From contig NZ_JAPNOZ010000004.1 of the NCBI RefSeq assembly GCF_029955155.1, positions 335,996 through 399,995 of the forward strand: DNA of 64,000 nt, in the 5' to 3' direction. This document shows, piece after piece, positions 33,738-43,360 of this stretch (its first letter is position 1; each line of letters opens with the position of its first letter). Under the pieces are notes generated by a model, which searched no databases, had not been told where the DNA came from, and saw nothing but the letters and a program-made list of their open reading frames with translations. Both the position numbers and the translations under genes were made by a program. The DNA comes from Psychrobacillus sp. NEAU-3TGS (GTDB lineage: Bacteria; Bacillota; Bacilli; Bacillales_A; Planococcaceae).

Positions 33738-36149
33738 ATGAGCTTTAATCATGAAGCAATCGAAAAAAAATGGCAAAAGTATTGGCGAGAAAACAAAACG
33801 TACAAAATGACGGATGATCCATCCAAACCAAAATTTTATGCATTGGATATGTTTCCTTATCCATCAGGAGTAGGTTTGCATGTTGGGCATCCACTAGGGT
33901 ATATCGCAACGGATATACTAAGTGCATTCAAACGTAAACAAGGCTATAACGTACTTCATCCAATGGGATGGGATGCTTTTGGATTACCAGCAGAGCAGTA
34001 TGCGATTGATACGGGTAATGATCCAGCAGAATTTACTGCCAAAAATATTGCTACATTTAAACGTCAAATGACGGATTTAGGATTTTCTTTTGACTGGGAT
34101 AGAGAAGTTAATACGACAGATCCTTCTTACTACAAATGGACACAATGGATTTTCATTCAGTTGTACAAAAAAGGTCTAGCTTATGTAGATGAAGTGCCAG
34201 TGAACTGGTGTCCTGCATTAGGTACTGTGTTGGCAAATGAAGAGGTAATTGATGGCGTTTCTGAACGTGGAGGACATCCAGTAGAACGTCGCCCGATGCG
34301 TCAGTGGGTGCTTCGAATAACTGCCTATGCAGATAGACTTTTGGAAGACTTGGAAGAATTAGATTGGCCGGAAAGCTTAAAAGAAATGCAACGTAACTGG
34401 ATTGGTCGTTCAGAAGGTGCCGAGCTTACATTTGAAATAGCTGATACAAAGGAATCCTTCCGTGCATTTACCACTCGACCAGATACAATTTTCGGTGCAA
34501 CTTATGCAGTATTAGCGCCTGAACATAAGCTTGTAGATACAATCACAACTGCTGAACAAGCTGAAGCAGTGCAAGCTTATAAAGATCAAGTGATATTGAA
34601 AAGTGATTTAGAGCGTACCGATCTTGCCAAACACAAAACAGGTGTATTTACAGGTGCTTATGCGATCAATCCAGTAAGTGGCGAAAAAATGCCTATTTGG
34701 ATTGCGGATTATGTATTAGCATCATACGGAACAGGTGCTATAATGGCGGTTCCGGCTCATGATGAGCGCGACTATGAATTTGCAAAACAATTTGACTTAC
34801 CAATCGTTGAAGTAGTTTCCGGTGGAGATATTGAAAAAGAAGCATACACAGCTGATGGTACGCTTGTTAACTCAGAATTTTTAAATGGCTTAAACAAACA
34901 AGAAGCAATTGCAAAAGCGATTGAGTGGTTTGAAGCAAATGGTAAAGGCGAAAAGAAAATCACGTATCGCCTTCGTGACTGGTTATTTAGCCGTCAACGT
35001 TATTGGGGTGAGCCAATTCCAATTATCCATTGGGAGGATGGCACTTCTACTGCTGTAGAAGAGTCTGAATTACCATTAACGCTTCCTGTAACAACAGATA
35101 TTAAACCTAGTGGTACAGGTGAATCTCCATTGGCTAATATCACTGAGTGGGTAAATGTTGTAGATCCAGTAACAGGTAAAAAAGGACGTCGTGAAACAAA
35201 TACAATGCCACAATGGGCAGGCAGCTGCTGGTACTACCTACGTTACATCGATCCGAACAATGACGAAGCACTTGTGGATCCAGAACTAGCTAAACGTTGG
35301 CTTCCGGTTGACATTTATGTGGGTGGAGCAGAGCATGCGGTACTTCACTTGTTATATGCACGTTTTTGGCATAAATTCCTTTACGATATTGGTGTGGTGA
35401 CAACGAAAGAGCCATTCCAAAAACTATTTAACCAAGGAATGATCCTAGGGGAAGGTAACGAAAAAATGTCTAAGTCAAAAGGGAATGTAGTAAATCCTGA
35501 TGATATCGTGAAAAGTCATGGTGCCGATTCTCTTCGTCTATATGAAATGTTCATGGGACCACTAGATTCTTCTAAACCATGGTCAACAAACGGCTTAGAT
35601 GGCTCAAGACGTTTCCTAGACCGTATTTGGCGTTTACTTGTCGATGAAGATGGTAAATTGAGTGCAAAAGTTACAGACACTTCTTCTGACAATATGGAAA
35701 AAGCGTATCACCAAACGGTTAAGAAGGTAACGGAAGACTTTGAAGCAATGCATTATAATACAGCCATTTCACAAATGATGGTATTTATCAATGAAGGCTA
35801 TAAAGCAGAGAAAATCTCAAAAGAATATGTGGAGGGCTTTGTGAAGCTCATTTCTCCAATCGTTCCGCATATAGCTGAGGAGCTTTGGAGCATTCTTGGA
35901 CATAATGATACAATCGTGTATGAACCTTGGCCGACATTCGACGAATCTAAATTAGTAGATAACGAAGTAGAAGTTCCGGTACAAATTAGAGGAAAAGTAC
36001 GCGCGAAACTAAATGTTTCTAGAGATGCAACAAAAGAAGAATTAGAAGCATTAGCTCTAGCTTCTGAACAAGTGCAACAATGGCTAGAAGGTCAAGAAGT
36101 GAAGAAGATCATTGCAATACCTGGTAAAATGGTTAATATTGTAATCTGA
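33738..36149 (+). CDS. leuS: Leucyl-tRNA synthetase LeuS
   Basis: A class I aminoacyl-tRNA synthetase of 803 residues. The HIGH motif is HVGH in [17 protein letters not shown] (near residue 45) and KMSKS lies in [14 protein letters not shown] (near 580). The editing (CP1) domain shows [29 protein letters not shown] is typical of LeuRS. ATG after AAGGAGG. It sits alone behind a leucine T-box, so tRNA-Leu charging controls its expression. Confidence 0.98.
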   Translation: MSFNHEAIEKKWQKYWRENKTYKMTDDPSKPKFYALDMFPYPSGVGLHVGHPLGYIATDILSAFKRKQGYNVLHPMGWDAFGLPAEQYAIDTGNDPAEFTAKNIATFKRQMTDLGFSFDWDREVNTTDPSYYKWTQWIFIQLYKKGLAYVDEVPVNWCPALGTVLANEEVIDGVSERGGHPVERRPMRQWVLRITAYADRLLEDLEELDWPESLKEMQRNWIGRSEGAELTFEIADTKESFRAFTTRPDTIFGATYAVLAPEHKLVDTITTAEQAEAVQAYKDQVILKSDLERTDLAKHKTGVFTGAYAINPVSGEKMPIWIADYVLASYGTGAIMAVPAHDERDYEFAKQFDLPIVEVVSGGDIEKEAYTADGTLVNSEFLNGLNKQEAIAKAIEWFEANGKGEKKITYRLRDWLFSRQRYWGEPIPIIHWEDGTSTAVEESELPLTLPVTTDIKPSGTGESPLANITEWVNVVDPVTGKKGRRETNTMPQWAGSCWYYLRYIDPNNDEALVDPELAKRWLPVDIYVGGAEHAVLHLLYARFWHKFLYDIGVVTTKEPFQKLFNQGMILGEGNEKMSKSKGNVVNPDDIVKSHGADSLRLYEMFMGPLDSSKPWSTNGLDGSRRFLDRIWRLLVDEDGKLSAKVTDTSSDNMEKAYHQTVKKVTEDFEAMHYNTAISQMMVFINEGYKAEKISKEYVEGFVKLISPIVPHIAEELWSILGHNDTIVYEPWPTFDESKLVDNEVEVPVQIRGKVRAKLNVSRDATKEELEALALASEQVQQWLEGQEVKKIIAIPGKMVNIVI

Positions 36150-36159
36150 TGAGTGAGAA

Positions 36160-36196
36160 AGCTGCTTATCCCTTTTGAGGATAAGTAGTTTTTTAC
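36160..36196 (+). terminator. Terminator after leuS
   Basis: CTGCTTATCC pairs with GGATAAGTAG, followed by TTTTTT. Confidence 0.88.
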
Positions 36197-36207
36197 TTTT
36201 TTTACTA

Positions 36208-36312
36208 TTACAACTAAACCGTTCGTTTTTCCAACTAAATCCTCCGAAATTCCCACTAAATCTATAAAAATTCCAACTAAACACTCCAGTTTTCCAACTA
36301 ACCTAATTTCCC
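36208..36312. repeat. Five-unit 21-bp tandem repeat
   Basis: The word CAACTAA or a one-base variant recurs exactly every 21 bp, starting at 36211, 36232, 36253, 36274 and 36295, usually preceded by TTC; the rest of each unit varies. On the minus strand a frame through it reads LVG plus four variable residues per unit, but no ribosome site or longer gene supports translation. Confidence 0.75.
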
Positions 36313-36326
36313 AAGCATTTAACAAC

Positions 36327-36357
36327 TCAAAAAGCCCCTAGTAAGATACTAGGAGCT
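36327..36357 (-). terminator. Terminator after trpG
   Basis: AGCTCCTAGT pairs with ACTAGGGGCT (one G-T wobble) on the minus strand and runs into TTTTT. Confidence 0.8.
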
Positions 36358-36375
36358 CATGCATTTTGTAGATTA

Positions 36376-36948
36376 TCACCCAAGTGTTTCTATAAAAGTT
36401 TGGATGATTCGATTCCCTTGCGCAGTTCCAATGGATTCTGGATGGAACTGAAGTCCATATAGGGGGTAATCTCGATGCTTAATCGCCATTATTTCTTGAT
36501 CATCTTCAGCTCTAGCAAGTACCTCTAGTTCTTCGCTTAATGTATTTTCATCAATCACCAGCGAATGATAACGCATAACGGACATGGGTTCATTTATACC
36601 CTTAAATAAGCATGAATAAGTATGTTCTATGTTTGAAATCTTGCCATGCATGATTGTTTTGGCTTGCACAATATCCGCACCAAATGCCGCGCCGATTGAC
36701 TGATGACCAAGACAAATTCCAAGTATCGGATACTTTCTGTGCAATTTCTGAATAATCTCCACCGAATTGCCAGCTTCCGTTGGGGTACCTGGACCTGGAG
36801 AAATAAGAATAGCAGCAGGATTTAATCGTTCAATTTCTTCAATGGATATTGCATCATTTCGAATAACCGTTACTTCCTGGCCAAGTGTGCTCACTTGTTG
36901 AAATAAATTATAAGTAAAGGAATCATAATTATCGATTAATAAAATCAT
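36376..36948 (-). CDS. trpG: Anthranilate synthase glutamine amidotransferase TrpG/PabA
   Basis: A 190-residue class I glutamine amidotransferase that supplies ammonia to the chorismate-using partner. DNYDSFTYNL starts it, SPGPGTPTEAG and GICLGHQSIG (nucleophile Cys, near residue 80) follow, and LQFHPES holds the catalytic His and Glu. The ATG overlaps the trpE stop by 4 bp. In Bacillus the same subunit can serve both anthranilate and 4-amino-4-deoxychorismate synthases; the tryptophan T-box favours the former here. Confidence 0.92.
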   Translation of the reverse strand: MILLIDNYDSFTYNLFQQVSTLGQEVTVIRNDAISIEEIERLNPAAILISPGPGTPTEAGNSVEIIQKLHRKYPILGICLGHQSIGAAFGADIVQAKTIMHGKISNIEHTYSCLFKGINEPMSVMRYHSLVIDENTLSEELEVLARAEDDQEIMAIKHRDYPLYGLQFHPESIGTAQGNRIIQTFIETLG

Positions 36949-38333
36949 CGTTGCACCTCCAACAGTGCTTTCGCTTTATTAATCGTTTCCTCGTATTCAC
37001 TTTTTGGAACCGAGTCAAAGACAATACCAGCTCCCGCTTGAACATGAGCATGGCTATCTTTCACAACCATCGTGCGTATAGCAAGCGCTAAATCCATATT
37101 GCCGGTAACGGAGATATAGCCGACCGCTCCAGCGTACACTCCACGTTTGGTAGTTTCTAAGTCATTAATAATTTGCATCGCACGGATTTTGGGAGCTCCC
37201 GACACAGTGCCTGCTGGTAAACAAGCTGTCAACACGTCAAGCACATGCAAGTCTTTCTTTAAGCGACCAGTTACTTCTGAGACAATATGCATGACATATT
37301 TATAGTATTCAACCTTCATATACTTTTGGATTTGTACGGAACCAATTTCCGAAATCCGTCCGATATCATTACGTCCAAGATCTACAAGCATTCGATGCTC
37401 CGCAATTTCTTTTTCATCATTCAATAAATCTTTTGCGATTTGCATATCTTCCTCGACGGTTTCTCCTCGTGGCTTTGTCCCTGCGATGGGATTGGTCGTA
37501 ATGATTCCATTATTAACTTTAACTAAGCTTTCTGGTGAAGTGCCGAGAATCGTATATTTTTCAAACTCCATATAAAACATATAAGGAGAAGGATTCGAAG
37601 TACGAAGCTGGCGATATAGAGCAAAAGGATTTCCTTCGAAAGGGGAAGAAAAACGTTGTGATAACACAATTTGGAAAATATCACCTTTTACAATGTGCTC
37701 CTTTGCTTTTTCTACCATCTGAATGAAAGTTGACTGTTCTATATTTGGTTGGAAAGCAAGCTTTGTTTTTGTATCCTCTTGAAGCTTGGAAACCTGCTGT
37801 AAATCTGTATAAATTGTTTCGATTGCAGTTGCCATCTCTTGTTGCGTACGACCAGATTGAAATAAATCAATTGCAGCAATCGTCACAGTTTGTTTCATAT
37901 GATCAAAAATAATAAATGTGTCATAGAACATAAGATGGATATCTGGCATCTTTAATTCATCAGGCAACAATTTCCCAATCTTCTCATGATAAAATGCCGT
38001 TTCGTATCCGAAATAGCCAATCGCCCCTCCGAAAAAAGCAAACGGATATTTATCTGTATGAATGGGCAAAAGATATTTTAGCTTTTCAGTTACAGATGTT
38101 GACCCTTTCTCTGTATCTCCCTCGGCATACGACAGAGTATAGCCTGATTGGTCACCAATCAATTCTGCAATGGGGTTTAATGCGATAAATGAATAACGTC
38201 CACTTTCCTCATGTTTCGCTGACGATTCAAATAGCATTTTCTTTCTTCCATTTATCGATTGGTAAATGGAAATAGGGGTCATCATGTCTCCTTGAATCTC
38301 TTTCATCTCATAGCTTCTCGTCTCAACTGTCAT
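36945..38333 (-). CDS. trpE: Anthranilate synthase component I TrpE
   Basis: Makes anthranilate from chorismate with ammonia from TrpG. 462 residues. The N-terminal tryptophan-site region includes LFESSAKHEESGRYSFI; the chorismate domain shows IVLSQRFSSPFEG, LVDLGRNDIGRI, LPAGTVSGAPKIRAMQII and QAGAGIVFDSVPKSEYEET. I start at the ATG at 38333, seven bases after AAAGGAGAG; an upstream TTG adds nine residues overlapping that site. No other trp genes are nearby. A tryptophan-type T-box precedes it. Confidence 0.93.
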   Translation of the reverse strand: MTVETRSYEMKEIQGDMMTPISIYQSINGRKKMLFESSAKHEESGRYSFIALNPIAELIGDQSGYTLSYAEGDTEKGSTSVTEKLKYLLPIHTDKYPFAFFGGAIGYFGYETAFYHEKIGKLLPDELKMPDIHLMFYDTFIIFDHMKQTVTIAAIDLFQSGRTQQEMATAIETIYTDLQQVSKLQEDTKTKLAFQPNIEQSTFIQMVEKAKEHIVKGDIFQIVLSQRFSSPFEGNPFALYRQLRTSNPSPYMFYMEFEKYTILGTSPESLVKVNNGIITTNPIAGTKPRGETVEEDMQIAKDLLNDEKEIAEHRMLVDLGRNDIGRISEIGSVQIQKYMKVEYYKYVMHIVSEVTGRLKKDLHVLDVLTACLPAGTVSGAPKIRAMQIINDLETTKRGVYAGAVGYISVTGNMDLALAIRTMVVKDSHAHVQAGAGIVFDSVPKSEYEETINKAKALLEVQR

Positions 38334-38367
38334 TACTAATCTCTCCTTTTCACTGCTCAACTGAACA

Positions 38368-38610
38368 CAAAAAGGCCCTCCATCTAAAAAGGACGGAGAG
38401 CCGTGGTGCCACCTTTATTGATTACTATTGTAACCCGCTTATTTCGCAAACAACCATTCGCGAAGTCTTGTAACGTAGACATACGCCTAAGCCTACTAAT
38501 ACGTTCAGCCCGGAGCTCAGAAGCCCATTCACGACATGCCTGCTACTAACTTGCACCAACCGTTAGCTCTCTTAAGCTTTTTACATCGCTACTATTCTTC
38601 ATCATCGCTT
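38368..38610 (-). promoter_or_regulatory. Tryptophan T-box riboswitch of trpE-trpG
   Basis: On the minus strand AGAGAGCTAACGGTTGG begins stem I; the specifier loop GAATGGGC gives codon TGG (complement of 38525-38527, Trp). The T-box GGTGGCACCACGG ends near 38404, and its variable base C suits a G discriminator, as tRNA-Trp has. The terminator GGCTCTCCGTC/GATGGAGGGCC with a T-run lies at 38368-38402. B. subtilis uses TRAP for trpE, so this is a different mode. Confidence 0.92.
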
Positions 38611-38620
38611 GTTAAAGACT

Positions 38621-38649
38621 ATTGTATTATAAATAGTGTTAAAATTCAA
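38621..38649 (-). promoter_or_regulatory. Promoter of trpE-trpG
   Basis: Minus-strand TTGAAT and TACAAT spaced by 17 bp, placing the start of transcription close to the T-box 5' end. Confidence 0.6.
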
Positions 38650-38687
38650 TTTATATTTTATGTTAGCTAATAAATAGTTGCACATTT

Positions 38688-39170
38688 TAGGGAAACTGTG
38701 CGGTAGTGTGTTTAATGAAGTGTCCGTTGGGATATCCGCTACAGGGCGGACGCTTTCCGCCGGCTTGGCTTCCGCCGCTTCCTTTGCTCCTGCGCAAGCT
38801 CGTCGCAAAAGTAAATTTCGCTACGCTCAGTCTAGGGTCTTCAGCTCAAGCTATTCCGGCTGGAGTCGCCGCCCTTTCACTACAATCCAGTAAAGTCTGC
38901 TAATTACTAAGAAATGATGCACTAAATCTAGTACTATATTGTTTTTCTATAGGAAAACTATGATTAATTGAATAAGACTTACTTTTTAGTGATTATTAGT
39001 AGTTTCTATTGATTGGAGTTCAAGGCGGCGACACCTGCGGGATCAGCGGGACAGGTGAGACCCCGCAGGAGCGTGCGACGAGGAGGCTCACCGCCCGCCC
39101 CGCGGTAAGCGTCCGCATGGAGCGGAAATCAATTGCCTTTGCCGTATCTCTTTACTACGCAGTTTCCCTA
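38688..39170 (-). repeat. R1 repeat copy 3 (inner unit only, inverted)
   Basis: Bounded by TAGGGAAACTGTGCGGTA and TACTACGCAGTTTCCCTA. The AT-rich spacer (about 38884-39013) is the reverse complement of the spacer of copy 2, so I place this copy on the opposite strand. Arms pair with each other: CGGACGCTTTCCGC against GCGGTAAGCGTCCG, and GTCGCCGCC against GGCGGCGAC. The outer flanks seen in the other copies are absent. With the trp leader it accounts for the gene-free stretch 38334-39195. Confidence 0.85.
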
Positions 39171-39195
39171 TATTGCGAATAAGTTATAGGATAAA

Positions 39196-40452
39196 TCATT
39201 TAGTTAGTGCAGCGCTCATACCCGCAATTTTCCCAGTAACAAGAGCGGATGTAATATTATAACCACCTGTATATCCGTGAATATCCAAAATCTCCCCGCA
39301 GAAATACAGTCCTGCTTTTTTCTTAGACGCCATTGTTTTCGGTTCAATTTCTTTAATAGATACGCCGCCACCTGTTACAAATGCTTTATCGAGAGGCTGT
39401 GTACCATAAACGTCCACCGTAAATTGTTTCAATTGATGTGCAAGTTCTCTTATTTTATCGTGTGCTAGGTTTTGGCCATCTTCACTTTCCTGGATACCCG
39501 CACGCTGAAGTAAAAATAATAACCATCTTTCCGGCACAATCCCTTTCCAAACATTTTTCACAGACTTTTTCGGATCCTCTTTGATAGAAGAGAGGAGAGA
39601 TTGAAATGTTTGCTCTTCATTTTGATCTGGCAAACTATCGATGCGAATTTGAACAGGCTGTCCGCCATTTTTCTTTTGTTCTTTCACAACGAATTGGCTA
39701 CAACGCAAAATAGCTGGACCACTTAAACCAAAATGGGTAAATAGCATGTCCATTTGATGAGTAATAATCGGTTTTCCATTTTTCTTCAGTACAGAAACCG
39801 CAACATCTCGCAGGGCAAGACCTTGAAGCTCCTTCGATTTGATAAAAGGTTCGCTTGATAATAAAGGAACTTCTGTTGGATATAGATCTGTAACTGTATG
39901 TCCCGCTTTTTCAGCCCAAGGATAGCCGTCTCCAGTGGATCCAGTTTGCGGAACTGCCTTTCCTCCAACAGCAACCACAACAGCCGGTGCAACAACTTCT
40001 TCACCAGTACTCAGGCGTACGCCAATTACTTTTTCGTCATTCATTAATAGTTTTGCAACTGGAGAATTTAATTTAATTTCAACATGTAACCTTTTTAATT
40101 CATCCAGTAACGCATTTACAACATCCATTGCCTTATTGGAAACAGGGAACATTCTACCGTGGTCCTCTTCTTTTAAAGCAACCCCAAGATTTTCAAAAAA
40201 CGCAATAATATCTTCATTATTAAAAACGGAGAAGGGACTGAATAAAAAACGTCCATTTCCGGGGATATTTTTGACAATTTCTTCTTGAGGAAGACGATTG
40301 GTTACGTTACAACGTCCACCGCCAGATATAGCAAGTTTTTTACCAAGCTTCGAACCTTTTTCAATAAGTAATACTTTTTTCTTTTCTGCTCCAGCAGCGG
40401 CAGCGGCCATTAATCCTGATGGACCCCCACCGATTACAATAACGTCATACAT
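39196..40452 (-). CDS. ytfP: HI0933-family flavoprotein YtfP
   Basis: A 418-residue FAD-binding oxidoreductase-like protein of the HI0933/BaiN family. The dinucleotide site is [16 protein letters not shown] at residue 6, then the family block [18 protein letters not shown]. The end has [17 protein letters not shown], then [15 protein letters not shown], typical of this family. Its exact reaction is unknown. It lies divergently upstream of ytgP, the same neighbour as in B. subtilis. Confidence 0.9.
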   Translation of the reverse strand: MYDVIVIGGGPSGLMAAAAAGAEKKKVLLIEKGSKLGKKLAISGGGRCNVTNRLPQEEIVKNIPGNGRFLFSPFSVFNNEDIIAFFENLGVALKEEDHGRMFPVSNKAMDVVNALLDELKRLHVEIKLNSPVAKLLMNDEKVIGVRLSTGEEVVAPAVVVAVGGKAVPQTGSTGDGYPWAEKAGHTVTDLYPTEVPLLSSEPFIKSKELQGLALRDVAVSVLKKNGKPIITHQMDMLFTHFGLSGPAILRCSQFVVKEQKKNGGQPVQIRIDSLPDQNEEQTFQSLLSSIKEDPKKSVKNVWKGIVPERWLLFLLQRAGIQESEDGQNLAHDKIRELAHQLKQFTVDVYGTQPLDKAFVTGGGVSIKEIEPKTMASKKKAGLYFCGEILDIHGYTGGYNITSALVTGKIAGMSAALTK

Positions 40453-40534
40453 AAATAATTCACACTTTCACTTTTTTCTTTATTATACACGATTGTGGTT
40501 TTCATGAGACAGATGTAAACTGTAGTGTAGACAA

Positions 40535-40578
40535 TTTAACTTTAGGCAACAATTATTTTATTGTTGCCTAAAGTTAAA
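40535..40578. other. Perfect 19-bp hairpin abutting R2 copy 2
   Basis: TTTAACTTTAGGCAACAAT (40535-40553) is perfectly complementary to 40560-40578 with a 6-nt TATTTT loop. It ends exactly where R2 copy 2 begins. It could be a terminator for the upstream direction, part of the repeat unit, or a cruciform. Confidence 0.8.
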
Positions 40579-40737
40579 GCCTTTGGCGGATGCCACAGAT
40601 TTTAAGAGGAATATCTCAAGCGAGATCAGGCCTGCGTGATGCAGGTCAGTTAGCTGTTGTCGTAAGGATGTGAAGTTCTTAGGCTAACTTCCTTACTTAA
40701 TCTGGGCGCAACAAATACGCCAAGGCGAATTTGACAG
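40579..40737 (+). repeat. R2 structured repeat, copy 2 (upstream of ytgP)
   Basis: Outer stem GCCTT (40579-40583) with AAGGC (40722-40726), a bulged T, then GGCG with CGCC (40718-40721). The inner stem CAGATT-TT-AAG (40596-40606) pairs with CTTAATCTG (40696-40704). It contains GGCGGATGCCACAGATTTT as in copy 1, plus about 80 bp of extra internal hairpins (CCTGCGTGATGCAGG). It fills the gap between ytfP and ytgP and ends 15 bp before the ytgP ATG. Confidence 0.75.
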
Positions 40738-40752
40738 GATTGGGCGGGTTCT

Positions 40753-42369
40753 ATGGCTTCGAATTTATTAAAAGGGACAATGATTTTAACTGTTGGTCTC
40801 TTATTATCAAGGATTTTGGGAGTACTCTATGTTATTCCTTTTTACCAAATCATCGGGGAAGATTATGTAGCACTATACCAATACGCATATGTTCCATATT
40901 CCATAATGCTGGCGATAGCTGTTTCTGGAGTGCCAATTGCGGTTTCTAAGTTTGTTTCGAAATATAATGCGCTTGGGGATTATGCAACTGGTCGAAAGTT
41001 AGTAAAGTCTAGTATGTTACTGATGATGGGTACTGGAGTTCTGGGATTTATCGTTTTATTTGTAATGTCGGAACCGATAGCACATCTCATTATCAAAGAT
41101 GATGAGGCACTTTTTACTGTAGAAGATGTAGCTACCGTTATTAAATATGTAAGTTTTGCGGTAATTGTCGTACCTGTTATGAGTCTAATCCGTGGGTTTT
41201 TCCAAGGGTATCAACATATGTCTCCTACAGCAGTTTCTCAGTTATTTGAGCAAGTTATACGTATACTGTTCGTATTAGCAGGCGGATTTATGGTTGTTTA
41301 TATTTTCAAGGGTTCTGAAAAAACGGCGATTTCTTTTGCGGTATTTGCTGCGTTTTTAGGTGCGATTGCTAGTTTGATCGTTTTATATTGGTATTGGAAA
41401 AAATTAAAGCCAGAGTTTAATGCATTGCTCAGCTCAAGTGGTAAAATGACTTCCGATGTTTCCCTTACGAATATTTATAAAGAGATGCTAATATACACCG
41501 TTCCATTTGCTTTAGTTGGTGTTATCAATCCATTATTCCAATTTATCGATATGATTACATTTAACCGTGCAATGTTGGAGATAGGTATTAATGGAGAAAT
41601 TTCTAATACTTTACTTGGGATGCTCAACTTTTCCGCACATAAATTAGTGATGATCCCAGTCATGCTAGCAACAGGATTTTCCATGACGTTAATTCCGTTG
41701 ATTACAAGTTATTACGCGAAGCAAGATTTTGGCCAAGTAAGAAAATCATTGGATCAAACTTTTCAAATATTATTATTCCTAACTGTACCAGCTGCCATGG
41801 GTATTTCCGTTTTAGCGAATGAGTTTTACCTAGTATTTTATCAGCAAAGTGAAACAGGGGCGACAGTGCTTGCGCATTATGCACCTGTAGCTATATTATT
41901 TGCGCTTTATCCAGTGACAACAGCGATTTTGCAGGGGATAGACAGACAAAAACTTATTATCTTGAATTTATTACTTGGTATATTAACGAAGCTTGTGTTA
42001 AATACGCCATTCATTAAAGCGTTTGAAACAGACGGTGCAATATTTGCTACTTCATTAGGTTATATTGTAGCCATAGGGTTAAATATGTTTGCGATTCGAA
42101 GAACATTGCATTATAAATCAACGATGGTGTTTAGAAGAATTCTATTAATCCTGATGGTGAATGTAGCTATGTTAATGCTAGTATTCCTTTCTAAATGGGG
42201 CATCGAGAAAATGTTCGCAATCGATCATAAGCTGGAGGCGGTGGTAGTCATCTTCGTTTGTGCTTCCATCGGTGCTGCTTTTTATGGGTATGTAACTTTG
42301 CGATTAGGTCTTGCACAGAAGCTCTTTGGAGAAAGACTCACAAAATACACGAAAAAAATTGGTTTTTAG
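40753..42369 (+). CDS. ytgP: YtgP/MurJ-type lipid II flippase candidate (MVF superfamily)
   Basis: A 538-residue membrane protein of the polysaccharide biosynthesis/MVF group with about fourteen helices. The start MASNLLKGTMILTVGLLLSR matches B. subtilis YtgP (named MurJ by some), and GVPIAVSKFVSKYN and RGFFQGYQHMSPTAVSQ are family motifs. It is expected to help move lipid-linked cell wall precursors outward. The ribosome site is weak (GGGCGGG) and lies just after the R2 element. Confidence 0.9.
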   Translation: MASNLLKGTMILTVGLLLSRILGVLYVIPFYQIIGEDYVALYQYAYVPYSIMLAIAVSGVPIAVSKFVSKYNALGDYATGRKLVKSSMLLMMGTGVLGFIVLFVMSEPIAHLIIKDDEALFTVEDVATVIKYVSFAVIVVPVMSLIRGFFQGYQHMSPTAVSQLFEQVIRILFVLAGGFMVVYIFKGSEKTAISFAVFAAFLGAIASLIVLYWYWKKLKPEFNALLSSSGKMTSDVSLTNIYKEMLIYTVPFALVGVINPLFQFIDMITFNRAMLEIGINGEISNTLLGMLNFSAHKLVMIPVMLATGFSMTLIPLITSYYAKQDFGQVRKSLDQTFQILLFLTVPAAMGISVLANEFYLVFYQQSETGATVLAHYAPVAILFALYPVTTAILQGIDRQKLIILNLLLGILTKLVLNTPFIKAFETDGAIFATSLGYIVAIGLNMFAIRRTLHYKSTMVFRRILLILMVNVAMLMLVFLSKWGIEKMFAIDHKLEAVVVIFVCASIGAAFYGYVTLRLGLAQKLFGERLTKYTKKIGF

Positions 42370-42378
42370 GAGAACGAT

Positions 42379-43101
42379 ATGCGATTAGATAAATTTCTAG
42401 CTCATACGGGCTTTGGAACAAGAAGAGAAGTTAAGTTATTGATCAAGTCGAAGGCAATTCAAGTAAATGAAGTCACTGTAAAAGATAGCGGTGTGCATGT
42501 AAATGAGCACAGCGATAGAGTTTCTGTTTATGGGGAAGTAATAGAATATAAACAGTTCATTTATTTAATGTTAAATAAACCAGCAGGAGTTGTATCTGCA
42601 ACTGATGATACAAGAGATAAAACCGTCATCGATTTATTGAATGATGATGTGAGGCATTTCGAGCCTTATCCAGTCGGGAGGCTGGATAAGGATACGGTAG
42701 GTCTGCTGTTACTTACAAATGATGGAGCATTAACGCATCGTTTGCTGTCGCCAAATAAAGAGGTTCCAAAAGTATACTTTGCCAAAGTGCAAGGTATAGT
42801 AAACGAGATTGATATAGAAGCTTTTAAAAATGGAGTCATATTAGATGATGGCTATCATACAAAACCTGGTATGCTCCAGATTTTAAAAAGTGGATCCATT
42901 TCTGAGATTGAATTAACAATTACAGAAGGGAAATTCCATCAAGTTAAAAGAATGTTTGAAGCAGTAGGGAAAAAGGTAGTCTTCTTAAAAAGACTTTCCA
43001 TGGGTACCCTTAAGCTGGATGAGTCACTTGCAGAAGGTGCATATAGGGAATTAACAGAAGAAGAATTAGAGCAAATACAGCAAAAGAATGACCTCGCTTA
43101 A
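42379..43101 (+). CDS. rsuA: 16S rRNA pseudouridine synthase RsuA family (YtzG)
   Basis: A 240-residue RsuA/RluB-type pseudouridine synthase. The N-terminal S4 RNA-binding domain is MRLDKFLAHTGFGTRREVK; the catalytic aspartate lies in PVGRLDKDTVGLLLLTNDG near residue 100; ITEGKFHQVKRMFEAVGKKV ends the fold. ATG after AGGAG, 9 bp behind ytgP, so the two form an operon as in B. subtilis. The target residue is inferred to be in 16S rRNA. Confidence 0.93.
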   Translation: MRLDKFLAHTGFGTRREVKLLIKSKAIQVNEVTVKDSGVHVNEHSDRVSVYGEVIEYKQFIYLMLNKPAGVVSATDDTRDKTVIDLLNDDVRHFEPYPVGRLDKDTVGLLLLTNDGALTHRLLSPNKEVPKVYFAKVQGIVNEIDIEAFKNGVILDDGYHTKPGMLQILKSGSISEIELTITEGKFHQVKRMFEAVGKKVVFLKRLSMGTLKLDESLAEGAYRELTEEELEQIQQKNDLA

Positions 43102-43124
43102 GTTTTGAGCATGGTCATTCTTTT
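43084..43124 (+). terminator. Terminator at rsuA end
   Basis: AAGAATGACC pairs with GGTCATTCTT across a loop of about 18 nt and is followed by TTTT; the stop codon is within the loop. Confidence 0.6.
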
Positions 43125-43138
43125 CATATTGAAGCTAT

Positions 43139-43360
43139 CTAAGATGTTAATTTAACGCGTTTGTTCGTCGTGGTCCATTTGCCTCTTGTTGGACTAATAA
43201 CTAAGTCATTAAAAGCAAGCACATTCAAATCTCGCTGAATAGTGCGAGGAGTGATGCCAAATTCATCGACTAAGTCTTGTGTTGTAACAGTTCCGTTATC
43301 TCGGATGAACATGTACATGTCTTTAATTCGATTGAGCATCCGATCAGTAGTAGGTTTCAT
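43139..43360 (-). CDS. ytzE: DeoR-type HTH regulator YtzE
   Basis: A 73-residue protein consisting of a single DeoR-like winged helix-turn-helix: TTDRMLNRIKDMYMFI, then TTQDLVDEFGITPRTIQRDL. There is no effector domain, which is normal for YtzE. Start chosen at ATG 43360, nine bases after AAGGAG; an upstream ATG run lies in that ribosome site. Targets unknown. Confidence 0.88.
   Translation of the reverse strand: MKPTTDRMLNRIKDMYMFIRDNGTVTTQDLVDEFGITPRTIQRDLNVLAFNDLVISPTRGKWTTTNKRVKLTS

Noticed and set aside
36208-36312. CRISPR array
   Set aside because: The repeat unit is only about 7-10 conserved bases in a 21-bp period, with no spacers of CRISPR size and no cas genes.
36092-36325. 77-codon minus-strand frame with LVG heptads
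   Set aside because: It is only the reading of the 21-bp tandem repeat; it overlaps the leuS end and terminator and has no good ribosome site.
38678-38893. Frame in R1 copy 3 with a similar frame in R1 copy 4 (50026-50217), both reading ISATGRTLSAGLAS
   Set aside because: The protein match follows from DNA-level conservation of the repeat arm. No ribosome site, no matching frame in copies 1 and 2, and frame ends differ.
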